DNA of 64,000 nucleotides from Fibrobacter sp. UWB11 (GCF_900143015.1 NZ_FSRT01000001.1:806001-870000); one strand, 5' to 3'; positions 34,073 to 44,003 are shown, counted from the first letter of the stretch. Numbers and translations: made by a program. Notes: generated by a model from the letters alone, not told the origin.

Positions 34073-34155
34073 CGGAGTTATTGATTTTTGTTATTATTGT
34101 AAATTAATTAGAATTTATTTGTTAAAATAAATATAAAGTAAATTACGTGCACGAA

Positions 34156-34199
34156 AAAGAAACGCCATTCTGAGGAGTGTAACCAAAGAATGACGTTAG
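34156..34199 (-). terminator. Terminator of the apr-cysDN operon
   Basis: AACGTCATTCT / AGAATGGCGTT stem followed by TCTTTTTC on the minus strand. Confidence 0.82.
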
Positions 34200-34217
34200 G
34201 TACTATATGCAAAAATG

Positions 34218-35903
34218 TTAATGCAATACGACTTTGCGATAAGTGTCGAATGAAGCCCACTTGCGGAAGAATTCTTCACGACCTGCGATACCTGCTTTTT
34301 CGTATTCGTTGAGCAACTGCTTCACGTCTTCATCGGAATGGACCTTGATTTCAAAGCCGCGTCCATTGATGACGGGAACGTTTCCGTAGTGGTATTCCTC
34401 TGCCGTGGTGATTTCCGCGATGCGCTTGCCACGAACCTTGACGGCGATACTGTCTCGCAAAATGATGATATCAAAATCATCGGGGTAGTGGTAGCTTTCG
34501 CCTGTGGTGGGAATTTCGTCACCAACCGTGTAGTGTTGCTTTACGGGTTGCTGTTTTACGACAGAGAGCGTTGCTGTATCGTAGAAAAATTCTTCAAAAA
34601 TTTCTCCTCGACCATGGCGCTCGCCTTGCACAAAGGCTGCCTTTTCGTTGGATTGAAGTTGCTTTTCGTAGAGCCCTTCAACAACGCCGCAAGCGGCTGT
34701 TGCATGCGTTACGATGTCAATGAGAATGAGCTCGCCAAGCGTTTTGTGCTTTTCAAAAAGATCAACGACAATGGCTTCGGCGAAAACAAGTTCGCAGACG
34801 GCAATCCCGTTTTTGGAAATGCTTTCTGTTTCTAAGTGTGCGCCTGTGTTCACGTCAATGGCATAGTCGATTTTCGTGAGTGTTCCAGGAATAATCTTTG
34901 TCCCGATTTTGACGAGGTAGTCTTTGCCTAGCGAAAGCGGCTCGTCATCCATCCACAAAAGTGACGCCTTGATTTTCTTGTAGCTACCGATGCTTGCATC
35001 TCTAGCGAGCACGCAACCTCTCGATACGTCAACTTCACGGTCTAGCGTAATCGTGACCGGTTCGCCAGCGTGGGCTTCTTCGACATTCCTGTTTGTGTAG
35101 AGAATGCTTTTGACGGATGCTTTCTCGTAACTCGGGAGGGATTTGATGACGTCTCCGACGCGAATCGTTCCAGATTCAATTTGTCCTTGGAATCCGCGGA
35201 ATGTACGGTCGGGGCGGCTCACGCGCTGCACGGGCATGTAAAATCCCTTTTCTAGTGCAGAGCTTGATGTATCGACATTTTCAAGGTATTCAAGTAATGC
35301 AGGACCTTGATACCATGCAATGTTTTTCGATTTGATGGTAACGTTGTCGCCTTCTGTTGCCGAAAGCGGAATAACTTGTATGTTGCTCAGGGAATGAGTC
35401 TGTGCAAGTTCTGCGATTTGTACCTTGATTTTGTTGAATACATCTTCGCTGTAGCCCACAAGATCCATCTTGTTCACGGCAAAGACAAAGTGGCGAATAC
35501 CCATCAGCCTGCAAATGCGGGCGTGTCTACGCGTCTGTACGAGAACGCCTTGCGATGCATCTACGAGAATCACTGCGAGGTCGGCAAAAGATGCGCCCAC
35601 GGCCATGTTGCGCGTGTATTCTTCATGCCCCGGAGTGTCGGCAACGATAAAGCTGCGGTGATCTGTAGTGAAATAGCGGTATGCAACATCGATGGTAATG
35701 CCCTGTTCGCGTTCGGCCATAAGACCGTCGAGCAAAAGTGAATAGTCGATTTTACCGCTGCGGCTGCCGACTTTGCTGTCCAATTCCAAGGCCTTTTCCT
35801 GGTCGGTGTAAAGCAATTTGGAATCGTAAAGAATGTGACCGATAAGGGTTGATTTTCCGTCGTCAACGCTACCGCAAGTAATAAACTTCAATAAACCTTT
35901 CAT
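34218..35903 (-). CDS. cysN: ATP sulfurylase GTPase subunit with C-terminal extension
   Basis: A 561-residue CysN. G1 is GSVDDGKST (residues ~11-19), G3 DTPGHEEY and G4 NKMDL, followed by EF-Tu-like beta-barrels. It drives adenylylsulfate formation with CysD. It is about 85 residues longer than E. coli CysN. The last ~120 residues (HYTVGDEIPTTGE... to the end) match no domain I recognise, and no APS kinase domain is present. The start overlaps the cysD stop (TAATG). Confidence 0.93.
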   Translation of the reverse strand: MKGLLKFITCGSVDDGKSTLIGHILYDSKLLYTDQEKALELDSKVGSRSGKIDYSLLLDGLMAEREQGITIDVAYRYFTTDHRSFIVADTPGHEEYTRNMAVGASFADLAVILVDASQGVLVQTRRHARICRLMGIRHFVFAVNKMDLVGYSEDVFNKIKVQIAELAQTHSLSNIQVIPLSATEGDNVTIKSKNIAWYQGPALLEYLENVDTSSSALEKGFYMPVQRVSRPDRTFRGFQGQIESGTIRVGDVIKSLPSYEKASVKSILYTNRNVEEAHAGEPVTITLDREVDVSRGCVLARDASIGSYKKIKASLLWMDDEPLSLGKDYLVKIGTKIIPGTLTKIDYAIDVNTGAHLETESISKNGIAVCELVFAEAIVVDLFEKHKTLGELILIDIVTHATAACGVVEGLYEKQLQSNEKAAFVQGERHGRGEIFEEFFYDTATLSVVKQQPVKQHYTVGDEIPTTGESYHYPDDFDIIILRDSIAVKVRGKRIAEITTAEEYHYGNVPVINGRGFEIKVHSDEDVKQLLNEYEKAGIAGREEFFRKWASFDTYRKVVLH

Positions 35904-36802
35904 TAGAAATAGCCCTCCCTCTTGCGGCGTTCCATGCTGCCGGCAGCTTCGTTGTCAATCACACGTGAAGTTCTTTCCGAAGAGACTGCGCTTAATGTTT
36001 CGTCAATGATTTCGTCAAGCGTCGTGGCTGTTGATTCAACGCCACCCGTGAGCGGATAGCAACCGAGCGTACGGAAACGCACCGACTTGATTTCGGGTGT
36101 TTCGCCTTCACGCAATGGGAATCGTTCGTCATCGACCATGATGATGTTCCCGTCGCGCACCACGACCGGGCGCGGGGCTGCAAAGTAAAGCGGAACGATG
36201 TCGATGTTTTCGCGCTTGATGTACTGCCAAATATCTTTTTCGGTCCAGTTCGAAATTGGGAAAACGCGGATGCTTTCACCTTTATTGATTTTTGTGTTGT
36301 AGAGTTTCCACATTTCCGGGCGTTGGTTCTTGGGGTCCCAAGCGTGGGCCGAATTGCGGAACGAGAATATGCGTTCCTTGGCGCGAGACTTTTCTTCATC
36401 GCGGCGTCCACCGCCAAATGCAGCTGTAAAGCCGTACTTGTTCAGCGCTTGCTTCAAGGCTTGCGTCTTCATGATGTCGGTGTAAGCCGAACCATGATCG
36501 AACGGGTTGATGCCTTGCTTGACACCATCTTGGTTGATGTATTCCAGCATTTCGATGCCGAGCTTTTTTGCAATGTTGTCGCGGAACTCAATCATTTCGC
36601 GGAACTTCCACGTGGTATTCACGTGCAAGAACGGGAAGGGTGGCTTCTCGGGGTAGAATGCCTTGAGAGCCAAATGTAGCATGACGGAACTGTCCTTGCC
36701 AATCGAATACAGCATCACCGGCTTTTCGCATTCAGCGGCGACTTCGCGGATGATGTAGATGGCTTCGGCTTCCAGCTCGTCGAGGTGTGAAAATTCGCTC
36801 AC
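35903..36802 (-). CDS. cysD: ATP sulfurylase catalytic subunit
   Basis: A 299-residue PP-loop adenylyltransferase that converts sulfate and ATP to APS. It has [13 protein letters not shown] (PP-loop) and [19 protein letters not shown]. The start is taken as GTG at 36802, with AGGAG eight nucleotides upstream, which gives the family length; a TTG at 36847 is unlikely. It follows aprB by 10 nt, so sulfate activation and APS reduction are encoded in one transcript. Confidence 0.93.
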   Translation of the reverse strand: MSEFSHLDELEAEAIYIIREVAAECEKPVMLYSIGKDSSVMLHLALKAFYPEKPPFPFLHVNTTWKFREMIEFRDNIAKKLGIEMLEYINQDGVKQGINPFDHGSAYTDIMKTQALKQALNKYGFTAAFGGGRRDEEKSRAKERIFSFRNSAHAWDPKNQRPEMWKLYNTKINKGESIRVFPISNWTEKDIWQYIKRENIDIVPLYFAAPRPVVVRDGNIIMVDDERFPLREGETPEIKSVRFRTLGCYPLTGGVESTATTLDEIIDETLSAVSSERTSRVIDNEAAGSMERRKREGYF

Positions 36803-36812
36803 TGTGAAACTC

Positions 36813-37127
36813 CTAGTATTTGTTGGATTCTTTTGGGTCAATGACAATGTGCTTTACGCTCCCGTCGGGAAATTCCACAATCCAGCGGATAAGCCCATTG
36901 ACTTTTTCGGTATGTACTTTGCTGCCCTTGCCGCCAATGTCTTCGCCGAGGAAGAATCGGATGGCGTGAACGGGGCACTCCTTGATACACGAAGTGCAAC
37001 CCCAGCAATCTTTGGGGTACTTGATATAGGCTTTTTTCAGTTCGTTAATCTTGATCAGCGTGCCGGGACAAACGTCGTGACATCTCCCGCAGCCGATGCA
37101 AATGTTTGGATCAATGTTGATGCTCAT
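36813..37127 (-). CDS. aprB: Adenylylsulfate reductase beta subunit
   Basis: A 104-residue iron-sulfur protein with [11 protein letters not shown] and [11 protein letters not shown] motifs for two [4Fe-4S] clusters. It is shorter than the ~150-residue AprB of sulfate reducers, lacking their C-terminal tail. It passes electrons to the FAD of AprA. The start overlaps the aprA end by 17 nt. Confidence 0.9.
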   Translation of the reverse strand: MSINIDPNICIGCGRCHDVCPGTLIKINELKKAYIKYPKDCWGCTSCIKECPVHAIRFFLGEDIGGKGSKVHTEKVNGLIRWIVEFPDGSVKHIVIDPKESNKY

Positions 37128-38844
37128 AATTCTTTTGCCCTTCTGCGGTAAGTTCGCGTGTGAAAGTCTTGATTTCGCCGTTGACTAAGCGGGAATTCAC
37201 ATACTTTCGCCAGTGAATGTTGTCTTTTTCGGGATAGTCCCAGTTTTCTGCAAAACTGTGCCAGCGTGTTTCGTGGCGTGTGGCGAGATGCGCGATGACG
37301 CTCTTGCAAACGGTGAGGCGTTCCTTTAGCTCGTAGATGTACATGACTTCTTGCAAGTCGATGGCGCTAAGCTTGCCCGTAAGGCTTTCGATTTCGTCAA
37401 TTTTTTCTTTGGCGATATTGAGCTGCTTTTCGGTATAGCCGTAGCCTGTCGTGATTCCGCCTGCATATTCGTCCATGGCGATTTGCATGGCTTCTTCAAG
37501 TTGCTCTGTCGTGTACAGCGAATTTTTCTGTGATAGATATGTTTCGATTTCTGCGACGTGGCTTGCGATTTCGGCTTCTTTGATGGTTGCTTCGGTTTCT
37601 ACGTCATTGCGAGACCCCTGTAAGGGGGCGTGGCGATCCACCGTTGCGTTAATGTATTTCACAGCCGACTTTGCTGCTATTTCGCCTTCGGCAAGTGCGC
37701 CCGTCACATATTTTTGCGGGCAACCTCCGGCCACATCGCCCGCGGCGTAAAGCCCTTCGATGGTTGTGGCGCGCTTGGTGTCGACCCAGTAACCGCTTGC
37801 TGTGTGGCCGCCTACAATGTAAGGCTCCGTACCTTCGATTTCCACATTTGCTTTGGAGGGCGTTTCGTTTTCAAGCCAACGAATTGTTTGCGAAGGAGCC
37901 ATGTTCAGGTACGCCTTCAAAAGCGATTCTTCTTGTTCTGCCGAAATCCCTTCAGTTCTCAAGTAGCATGGCCCACGACCTTCCAGATTTTCGGCGACGG
38001 TTCCGTAAACGCGTTCCGAAGTAGAAATGCCGTATTTCGTTTCGTAAACTTCTCCGAGCGAATTGACCTGCTTGGCGCCCACGCCTTGCGCGAGCGTTCC
38101 TGTCGGTGCGATTGTATCCTTGCAACGGAGTGCAATGAATCGCATTTCGAATGTTGTCATTTCGGCGCCGTGGCGAATTCCCATGGCGTATCCGGCTCCC
38201 GTGTTGAATGGCGGGTACCACATTTTATGCCTTGAAAATCCTGGATTATTCGGGCGGTAAAGCCCGGCTGCTCCGCCTGTTGCGATAATGACGACTTTGG
38301 CTTCAATCGCGTAAAATGTATCGTTCTCGATTCCAAAACCGTATGCGCCATCGATTTTATTGTCGTGAACTGAAAAGTCGAAAATGTTGACATGATTTAA
38401 AACGGTCACATTGGGGAGCTTCTTGACAGCATTGGCTAAAATCGGCTTGATGTTTTCGCCATTAATTTTGATGTTGCGATTTCCGCGTGTAACGTATTTC
38501 CCGTCTTTATCCTTTAAGATGACAAGTCCGAGTTTTTCCAAGTGCGCTGTGATTTCGTTAAATCTTTCTGATATAGAATAAAGTAAATCTTCGCGGACGA
38601 TCCCGTCGGCGTCTTTCTTTGCGTATTCTACATAATCTTTGGGTTCACGGCCTTCGGTGATGTAGGCGTTTAAAGCGTTTACGCCAGCTGCAAGGCAGCC
38701 ACTGCGTTTGATATTTGCTTTTTCGACGATAAGAATTTTGAGGTCAGCAGCGTTGCTTGATTCTTTCGCTGTAATTGCGGCGTAGCAGCCTGCTGTCCCA
38801 CCGCCAATAATCAATAAGTCTGTATTTATTCGTTCTATCTTCAC
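37111..38844 (-). CDS. aprA: Adenylylsulfate reductase alpha subunit
   Basis: A 577-residue flavoprotein of the succinate dehydrogenase/AprA fold. It has the FAD loop LLIIGGGTAGCYAAI, LIVEKANIKRSG, RGNRNIKINGENIKP and the AAGDVAGGCPQKYVTGA block. It reduces APS to sulfite and AMP. AprAB is best known from dissimilatory sulfate reducers, but here it stands with CysDN, CysTWA and a small sulfite reductase and without Dsr or Qmo genes, so an assimilatory role is likely. The start is GTG with GCGGAGG upstream, driven by box 8. Confidence 0.92.
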   Translation of the reverse strand: MKIERINTDLLIIGGGTAGCYAAITAKESSNAADLKILIVEKANIKRSGCLAAGVNALNAYITEGREPKDYVEYAKKDADGIVREDLLYSISERFNEITAHLEKLGLVILKDKDGKYVTRGNRNIKINGENIKPILANAVKKLPNVTVLNHVNIFDFSVHDNKIDGAYGFGIENDTFYAIEAKVVIIATGGAAGLYRPNNPGFSRHKMWYPPFNTGAGYAMGIRHGAEMTTFEMRFIALRCKDTIAPTGTLAQGVGAKQVNSLGEVYETKYGISTSERVYGTVAENLEGRGPCYLRTEGISAEQEESLLKAYLNMAPSQTIRWLENETPSKANVEIEGTEPYIVGGHTASGYWVDTKRATTIEGLYAAGDVAGGCPQKYVTGALAEGEIAAKSAVKYINATVDRHAPLQGSRNDVETEATIKEAEIASHVAEIETYLSQKNSLYTTEQLEEAMQIAMDEYAGGITTGYGYTEKQLNIAKEKIDEIESLTGKLSAIDLQEVMYIYELKERLTVCKSVIAHLATRHETRWHSFAENWDYPEKDNIHWRKYVNSRLVNGEIKTFTRELTAEGQKNYEHQH

Positions 38845-38871
38845 AGCGCCTCCGCATTTTCAAGTGCAGCA

Positions 38872-38915
38872 AATATAGAACGCGACTTTTCAAGTGTCCA
38901 ATACTTAATTCATAT
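38872..38915 (-). promoter_or_regulatory. Sulfur-regulon promoter box 8
   Basis: TAAGTATTGGAC, 18 nt ending CGTTC, TATATTTGC before aprA-aprB-cysD-cysN. Confidence 0.87.
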
Positions 38916-38972
38916 CGCCATTGATAAAAAAAATGTATTAGAAAATCGTGCTCATCGCAAATAGGAAAATGT

Positions 38973-38985
38973 TATATTTTGGCAC
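38973..38985 (+). promoter_or_regulatory. Leaderless -10 element of the HD-domain gene
   Basis: TATATT (38973-38978), six nucleotides, one predicted leader base, then ATG. Confidence 0.6.
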
Positions 38986-39549
38986 ATGGCATTATCAGCA
39001 AATATTACACGCGAAGGAGCCCTGGAACTCCTCAAAAAGTACAATTCGGATCCCTTCCACCTCGAACATGGCGAAATCGTCGAGAATACCATGCGCTATT
39101 TTGCACGCGAACTCGGTTACGGCGAGGACGAGGAATTCTGGGGAATTGTCGGCCTTTTGCACGACCTTGATTTTGAACAGTGGCCCGAACAGCACTGCAT
39201 CAAGGAACGTGAACTCATGCAAGAAGCGGGTCTTTCCGAAGAAATCATTCACGCTACGACAAGTCACGGCTGGTCTATAACTGTTGACGTGAAGCCCGAA
39301 CACGAAATGGAAAAAGTCCTTTACGCAGTCGATGAATTGACTGGATTGATTGGCGCTGTCGTGTTGATGCGCCCGTCAAAAAGCGTACAAGATTTGGAAC
39401 TAAAATCGGTGCTGAAAAAGTATAAGTCCCCGAAATTTGCCGCCGGTTGCTCTCGCGAAGTCATTGAACGCGGTGCAAACTTGTTGGGCTGGGAACTGAA
39501 CGATTTGATTTCCCGCACGATTGCAGCGTTGAAAACATTTAGACCGTAA
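38986..39549 (+). CDS. HD-domain metal-dependent phosphohydrolase
   Basis: A 187-residue protein with an HD-type helical domain: first histidine in HLEHGEIVENTMRYFA, the HD pair in IVGLLHDLDFEQWPEQH, and a later aspartate in YAVDELTGLIGAVV. Members of this group act on nucleotides or phosphate esters; the substrate here is unknown. It lies divergently from aprA and carries no sulfur box on its own strand. No Shine-Dalgarno precedes the ATG. Confidence 0.88.
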   Translation: MALSANITREGALELLKKYNSDPFHLEHGEIVENTMRYFARELGYGEDEEFWGIVGLLHDLDFEQWPEQHCIKERELMQEAGLSEEIIHATTSHGWSITVDVKPEHEMEKVLYAVDELTGLIGAVVLMRPSKSVQDLELKSVLKKYKSPKFAAGCSREVIERGANLLGWELNDLISRTIAALKTFRP

Positions 39550-39563
39550 TACGGTAGAATCCG

Positions 39564-40589
39564 TTACTTCTTTTCGTAAATCTGGTCAAAAATGGCGCCG
39601 TCGGCAAAGTGCTTGGCTTGCGCCTTGTCCCAACCACCAAAATGTTCAATTGCAATTAGGTTGACATTTTGGTCAAATTCCTTGTACTCGTCAAGAATAG
39701 CTTTGTTCGTCGGGCGGTAATGATGCTTTGCCGCAACACGCTGCGCTTCGTCGGAGTAGAGATAATTCAGGTATTCCGTTGCGAGTTTGCGCGTATTGCG
39801 CTTGTCTACAATTTTATCTACAATTGCGACAGAGGGTTCTGCCAAAACACTCACGCTAGGCATCACGATTTCGTATTCTTTAGGGTAATCCTTGAGCGAA
39901 AGGAATGCCTCGTTTTCCCAAGAAAGCAGCACATCGCCCTTGCGATCTTCAATGAACGTGTTCGTAGAACTACGAGCTCCCGAAGCGAGATCAAGAACGT
40001 TGTGATAGAGCTTCTTCATGAAATCCTTAATTTGTCCCTCATCGCCGTTGTACAGCTTTTCTGCGTACGCCCAAGCCGCGAGATAGTTCCAGCGTGCACC
40101 ACCCGAAAACTTCGGGTTCGGCGTGATGATACCGACGCCGTCTTTTGCGAGATCGCCCCAATCCTTGATTTTCTTGGGATTGCCCTTGCGGACGAGGAAC
40201 ACGATAGTCGAAGTGTAAGGAGCGCTGTTGTGCGGAAATTCCTTGATCCAGCCGTCTTCAATGAGACCCGCGTTGCGAACAATGTTAACGTCGAATTCCA
40301 GCGCGAGCGTCACCACGTCGGCTTCGAGCCCGTTCACCACCTCAAGCGCCTGCTTGCCCGAACCGCCATGGAACTGCGTAATCTTCACATCTTTGCCGGT
40401 CGCCTCTTTCCAATGCTTCATGAAAATATGATTGTAATTGGAATAGAACTCACGCGTCGGATCATAAGACACATTGACAAGCGTGTTGTTCTCGACCTCG
40501 GGAGTTTTCTCCGAAGAGCAACCGTAAAAACAACTTGAGCCCGCCACTAGCGCCACCGCAAAAACCGTCTTGAAAAAATGCAGATTCAT
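39564..40589 (-). CDS. sbp: Sulfate-binding lipoprotein, second copy
   Basis: A 341-residue periplasmic binding protein with lipobox CFYGC and the [24 protein letters not shown] signature. It is clearly homologous to the protein at 31800-32819 but not identical and not in an operon with a porin. It lacks the sulfur-regulon box. AAGGAATTTC precedes the ATG at 40589; the longer frame is not needed. The broken copy at 10712-11211 is closer to this gene than to the other. Confidence 0.93.
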   Translation of the reverse strand: MNLHFFKTVFAVALVAGSSCFYGCSSEKTPEVENNTLVNVSYDPTREFYSNYNHIFMKHWKEATGKDVKITQFHGGSGKQALEVVNGLEADVVTLALEFDVNIVRNAGLIEDGWIKEFPHNSAPYTSTIVFLVRKGNPKKIKDWGDLAKDGVGIITPNPKFSGGARWNYLAAWAYAEKLYNGDEGQIKDFMKKLYHNVLDLASGARSSTNTFIEDRKGDVLLSWENEAFLSLKDYPKEYEIVMPSVSVLAEPSVAIVDKIVDKRNTRKLATEYLNYLYSDEAQRVAAKHHYRPTNKAILDEYKEFDQNVNLIAIEHFGGWDKAQAKHFADGAIFDQIYEKK

Positions 40590-40662
40590 AGTGAAATTCC
40601 TTCTTAATAAAAATGATAGTAATATTTTTGCAATGTCACCCCGGACTTGTTCTATCAATAAA

Positions 40663-40690
40663 CTAAAAACGCTCCGAATCCTCGGAGCGA
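40663..40690 (-). terminator. Terminator of the trpE-trpGD operon
   Basis: CGCTCCGA / TCGGAGCG perfect stem followed by T5. Confidence 0.88.
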
Positions 40691-40697
40691 TTTTGCG

Positions 40698-40732
40698 TTA
40701 TGTCATCCTGAACCCGTCAGGGTGAAGGATCC
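40698..40732. repeat. Dispersed repeat, GTCATCCTGA type
   Basis: GTCATCCTGAACCCGTC...GAAGGATCC, related to the copy at 6733-6778. Confidence 0.55.
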
Positions 40733-40775
40733 AGGTCTGGATTTTTCGTCCCCCTGCAGTGTTCTCAGAATAACG

Positions 40776-42371
40776 TTAGGAGTTGGTTGCGACCTTCACT
40801 TCTTCGATCTTCTTCAAGACGGAGCCGTCTTCCATGGCCTTAATCGCCTTGTCGAAGCCTTCCTTGATGCTAGCTGCCTTATTGCTGATGTAGAGCGCAG
40901 CACCTGCGTTCAGGGCGCAGGCATACTTGATGCCCGGACGGCCCTTGCCGTTCAGCACGTCGAGAGCGAGGTTGAAATTGTCCACGCCCGTACCGCCTGC
41001 GAGATCTTCCGGGTCCACAGCCGGGACGCCGAATTCCTTCGGGTCGATGCGGTATTCGCGATACTCGCCGTCTTCCAAGATTTCGGCAATGGTCGTCGGG
41101 ACGCATGGAGAAATTTCATCGTAGCCGTCATCAGAGATAGCGACCATCACGCGCTTGGCACCGAGGGACTTTGCAGCCTTGGTGAACGGTTCGAGAATCG
41201 ACTTGCTGTAAACGCCGAGCATCAGGTACTTGGCTTCAGCCGGGTTCGTGAGAGGTCCGAGCAAGTTCATGATGGTTTTGACGCCGAGGGCACCGCGAAC
41301 CGGGCCGGCAAAGCGCATGGCGCTGTGGTAGACCGGAGCCATGAGGAACACGAAGTTCGTCTTGTCGATGACGCTTGCTGCCTTTTCCGGAGTCATGTCG
41401 AGCTTGAAACCTGCAGCCGTGTAGAAGTCAGCGGCACCGGACTTGCTCGAAACCGCGCGGTTGCCGTGCTTGGCAATCTTGGCGCCACAGCTTGCTGCGA
41501 TAAGGCCGGAGAGAGAGCTCACGTTGAAGCTACCCTTGCCGTCGCCACCGGTACCCACGATATCGGTGAGTTCGTCACCGCTGTACGGGAACTTGCGCTT
41601 CTTGCTGCTGAGCACCTTGGCGCAGCCTGCAATTTCTTCGGTCACGGGGCCCTTGCTGGATAGTGCGGTAAGGATTGCAGCCATCTGGCGTTCGTCCATG
41701 ATACCATCCGTCAAGTCTTCCATGAACATTTCGGCGGTTTCGCGAGTCAAATCCTTGCCTGCAGTAAGCGTGTTCAAGATTCCGCGGATGTCAAGCGGTT
41801 CGCGACGGTAGTTGAGGAATGCCTTGAAGAATTCGTCGGCGCGGCCGCTAGCGATGGATTCCGGGTGGAACTGCACGCCTTCAATCGGGAGCGTCTTGTG
41901 GCGAATGCCCATGATGTCGCCGTCTGTTGCGCGGGCGGTCACTTCGAAATCGGCTGGGAGCGTAGATTCGTCGATGACCAAGCTGTGGTAACGTGTAAAG
42001 ATGTTCTTCTTGCCGATGGTGCGGAAGAGACCCTTACCATCGAGGTCAATTTCTTCGGCGATGCCGTGCTTGATGAACTTGGCCTGCACAATCTTCGCGC
42101 CGAATGCGTAACCGATAGCCTGGTGGCCGAGGCACACGCCCAAAATCGGGAGCTTGCCTGCGAAATACTTGATGGCTTCGACGGAAATACCGGCATCTTC
42201 CGGACGGCCCGGGCCCGGGCTCACAATGAGGCGACTCGGGTTCAACTTTTCGATGTCTGCAATGGTGCATTCGCGGCTACGGAGCACGCAGATTTCTTCG
42301 GTGGTAATCTTGGCCAAAGCCTGATAAACGTTGTAAGTAAAAGAATCGTAGTTGTCGATAATGATAATCAT
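40776..42371 (-). CDS. trpGD: Anthranilate synthase glutaminase / anthranilate phosphoribosyltransferase fusion
   Basis: A 531-residue fusion. Residues ~1-195 are the TrpG glutaminase with the nucleophile in GVCLGHQAIGYAFG and the catalytic HPE in VQFHPES. Residues ~200-531 are TrpD with GTGGDGKGSFNVS and KHGNRAVSSKSGAADF. It provides ammonia to TrpE and then transfers phosphoribose to anthranilate. It follows trpE by 65 nt and would be controlled by the same attenuator. Confidence 0.95.
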   Translation of the reverse strand: MIIIIDNYDSFTYNVYQALAKITTEEICVLRSRECTIADIEKLNPSRLIVSPGPGRPEDAGISVEAIKYFAGKLPILGVCLGHQAIGYAFGAKIVQAKFIKHGIAEEIDLDGKGLFRTIGKKNIFTRYHSLVIDESTLPADFEVTARATDGDIMGIRHKTLPIEGVQFHPESIASGRADEFFKAFLNYRREPLDIRGILNTLTAGKDLTRETAEMFMEDLTDGIMDERQMAAILTALSSKGPVTEEIAGCAKVLSSKKRKFPYSGDELTDIVGTGGDGKGSFNVSSLSGLIAASCGAKIAKHGNRAVSSKSGAADFYTAAGFKLDMTPEKAASVIDKTNFVFLMAPVYHSAMRFAGPVRGALGVKTIMNLLGPLTNPAEAKYLMLGVYSKSILEPFTKAAKSLGAKRVMVAISDDGYDEISPCVPTTIAEILEDGEYREYRIDPKEFGVPAVDPEDLAGGTGVDNFNLALDVLNGKGRPGIKYACALNAGAALYISNKAASIKEGFDKAIKAMEDGSVLKKIEEVKVATNS

Positions 42372-42436
42372 GGTTGTAATCTCTTTTTTAAAGTTTTGGG
42401 GTGTTTCGTCATTGCTAGGCTGAAAGCCGAAGCAAT

Positions 42437-43882
42437 CTAGTTGTCACCCTCCAGTACAGCCCTGATTGCTCCGAGCTTTTCGTTCGTTTCTTCAAATTCG
42501 CGGTCAGCATTCGAGGCCGCGACAATGCCACCACCGGCCTGGAGGCTGATGGTCTTGCCCTGCTTTAAGCAGCAACGGATGGCGATGCAGAAATCCAAGT
42601 CACCGTCCGATTCAATGTAACCCACGGCGCCAGCGTAGAAGCGACGCTTGATTTTTTCGAGACCAGAAAGAATTTCAATGGCGCTGATTTTCGGAGCGCC
42701 GCTCACCGTACCTGCCGGGAAGCTGGAACGCAGCACTTCAATTGCCTTCTTGTTCTTGGAAACGCGGCCTTGCACGTCAGAGACCAAATGGATCACGTGG
42801 CTGAACTTTTCGCATTCCATGTACTTGGTCGTTTCGACCGTACCGGCATCGCAAACGCGGCCGAGGTCATTGCGGGCGAGGTCTACGAGCATCAAGTGTT
42901 CTGCGCGTTCCTTCGGATCGCCCTTCAAATTCTTCATCAATGCTTCGTCTTCCATATCATCTTTACCACGGCGGCGGGTACCTGCAATCGGGTGGATGGT
43001 GGCGATGCCTTCACGCACGCGGATCAAGCTTTCCGGAGATGCGCCGATGAACTGGTGCGTTCCGTAATCGAGGAAGAACATGTACGGAGACGGGTTCACC
43101 GTACGGAGGCGGCGGTAAATGTCGAGGGCTTCGATATCGCTTGCGAACTGGATGCGGCGGGATGGCACAGCCTGAACAATGTTGCCTGCCACGATGTGCT
43201 TCTGCAAAGCGGCGACCTTTTCCACGTATTCCTTGCGGGACTGTTCGAGGTCGGTCATCGTGATGCCCTTGCCGTACTGCTTTTCCGGAGCGAGGTAGCT
43301 GAAGTCAAGGTCTGCAAGGCGTGCCTTCACCTTTTCAATTGCAGCCTTCAAATCAATCTGGTGTTCTTCGTAGTTCAGGGCGAACAAATGCAATTTTTCG
43401 GTGAAGTGGTCAAACACAATGTAAATGTGGCCGACCAAAAATTCGGCTTCGGGAATGTTGAGCTCATCCACCTGCGGGGCCAAGCGAATCGTATCGCAGC
43501 GGGCGCAGAATTCGTAGCCGAGGTAGCCCACGCCCGAAGACGGAATAGGAATCTGGTTGGGCGGCACCGTATTTTCGGCAGAAATCTTGAGTAAGGCGTC
43601 GAGAATATCACCATCACCTTCAGCCAAGAATTCGCTTTCCTTGCCATCCACGACAATGCTCACGTTCTTGTCGTTCTGGCGCAGGCGGAAACCTTCGTCC
43701 ACCATCAAGGTCGAATAGCGGCTGCGACCGTGGTCAAAGCTTGCCGATTCGAAGATGGCCTTTGCGCCGAGCTTCTTGGCGAGTGAAAACGGGGTGTAAC
43801 GTTCGCCGGGGAGTGCAACGTAAATGCTGTCAGTACGCGGAGCGTAACCCGGGCGTTCGGTGATGTGAGTAATCTTAGTCAT
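42437..43882 (-). CDS. trpE: Anthranilate synthase component I
   Basis: The 481-residue chorismate-using enzyme catalyses the first committed step of tryptophan synthesis. The C-terminal chorismate-binding domain has PSRRIQFAS, GASPESLIRV, IAGTRRRGKDD, DLARNDLGRV and FPAGTVSGAPKI. The N-terminal FESASFDHGRSRYS segment corresponds to the tryptophan feedback site. Upstream at 43971-44140 lies a complete promoter, leader peptide and attenuator. Confidence 0.95.
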   Translation of the reverse strand: MTKITHITERPGYAPRTDSIYVALPGERYTPFSLAKKLGAKAIFESASFDHGRSRYSTLMVDEGFRLRQNDKNVSIVVDGKESEFLAEGDGDILDALLKISAENTVPPNQIPIPSSGVGYLGYEFCARCDTIRLAPQVDELNIPEAEFLVGHIYIVFDHFTEKLHLFALNYEEHQIDLKAAIEKVKARLADLDFSYLAPEKQYGKGITMTDLEQSRKEYVEKVAALQKHIVAGNIVQAVPSRRIQFASDIEALDIYRRLRTVNPSPYMFFLDYGTHQFIGASPESLIRVREGIATIHPIAGTRRRGKDDMEDEALMKNLKGDPKERAEHLMLVDLARNDLGRVCDAGTVETTKYMECEKFSHVIHLVSDVQGRVSKNKKAIEVLRSSFPAGTVSGAPKISAIEILSGLEKIKRRFYAGAVGYIESDGDLDFCIAIRCCLKQGKTISLQAGGGIVAASNADREFEETNEKLGAIRAVLEGDN

Positions 43883-43970
43883 TTTAATCCTCTAGTTTTA
43901 AAACTTGTTTGCCTTTTCGTTTAAGGTTCACAAAGGCTTTAAGTCCCGGAGGATTTCGTCAATTTTCGGT

Positions 43971-44003
43971 AAAAAGGAAGGCCTCCGTGAGTCCGGAAGC
44001 CTT
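43971..44003 (-). terminator. trpE attenuator terminator (3:4 stem)
   Basis: AAGGCTTCCG / CGGAGGCCTT stem with T5. The loop side carries CCGGACTC, able to pair instead with GAGCCCGG (one mismatch) after the leader stop codon. Confidence 0.88.
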
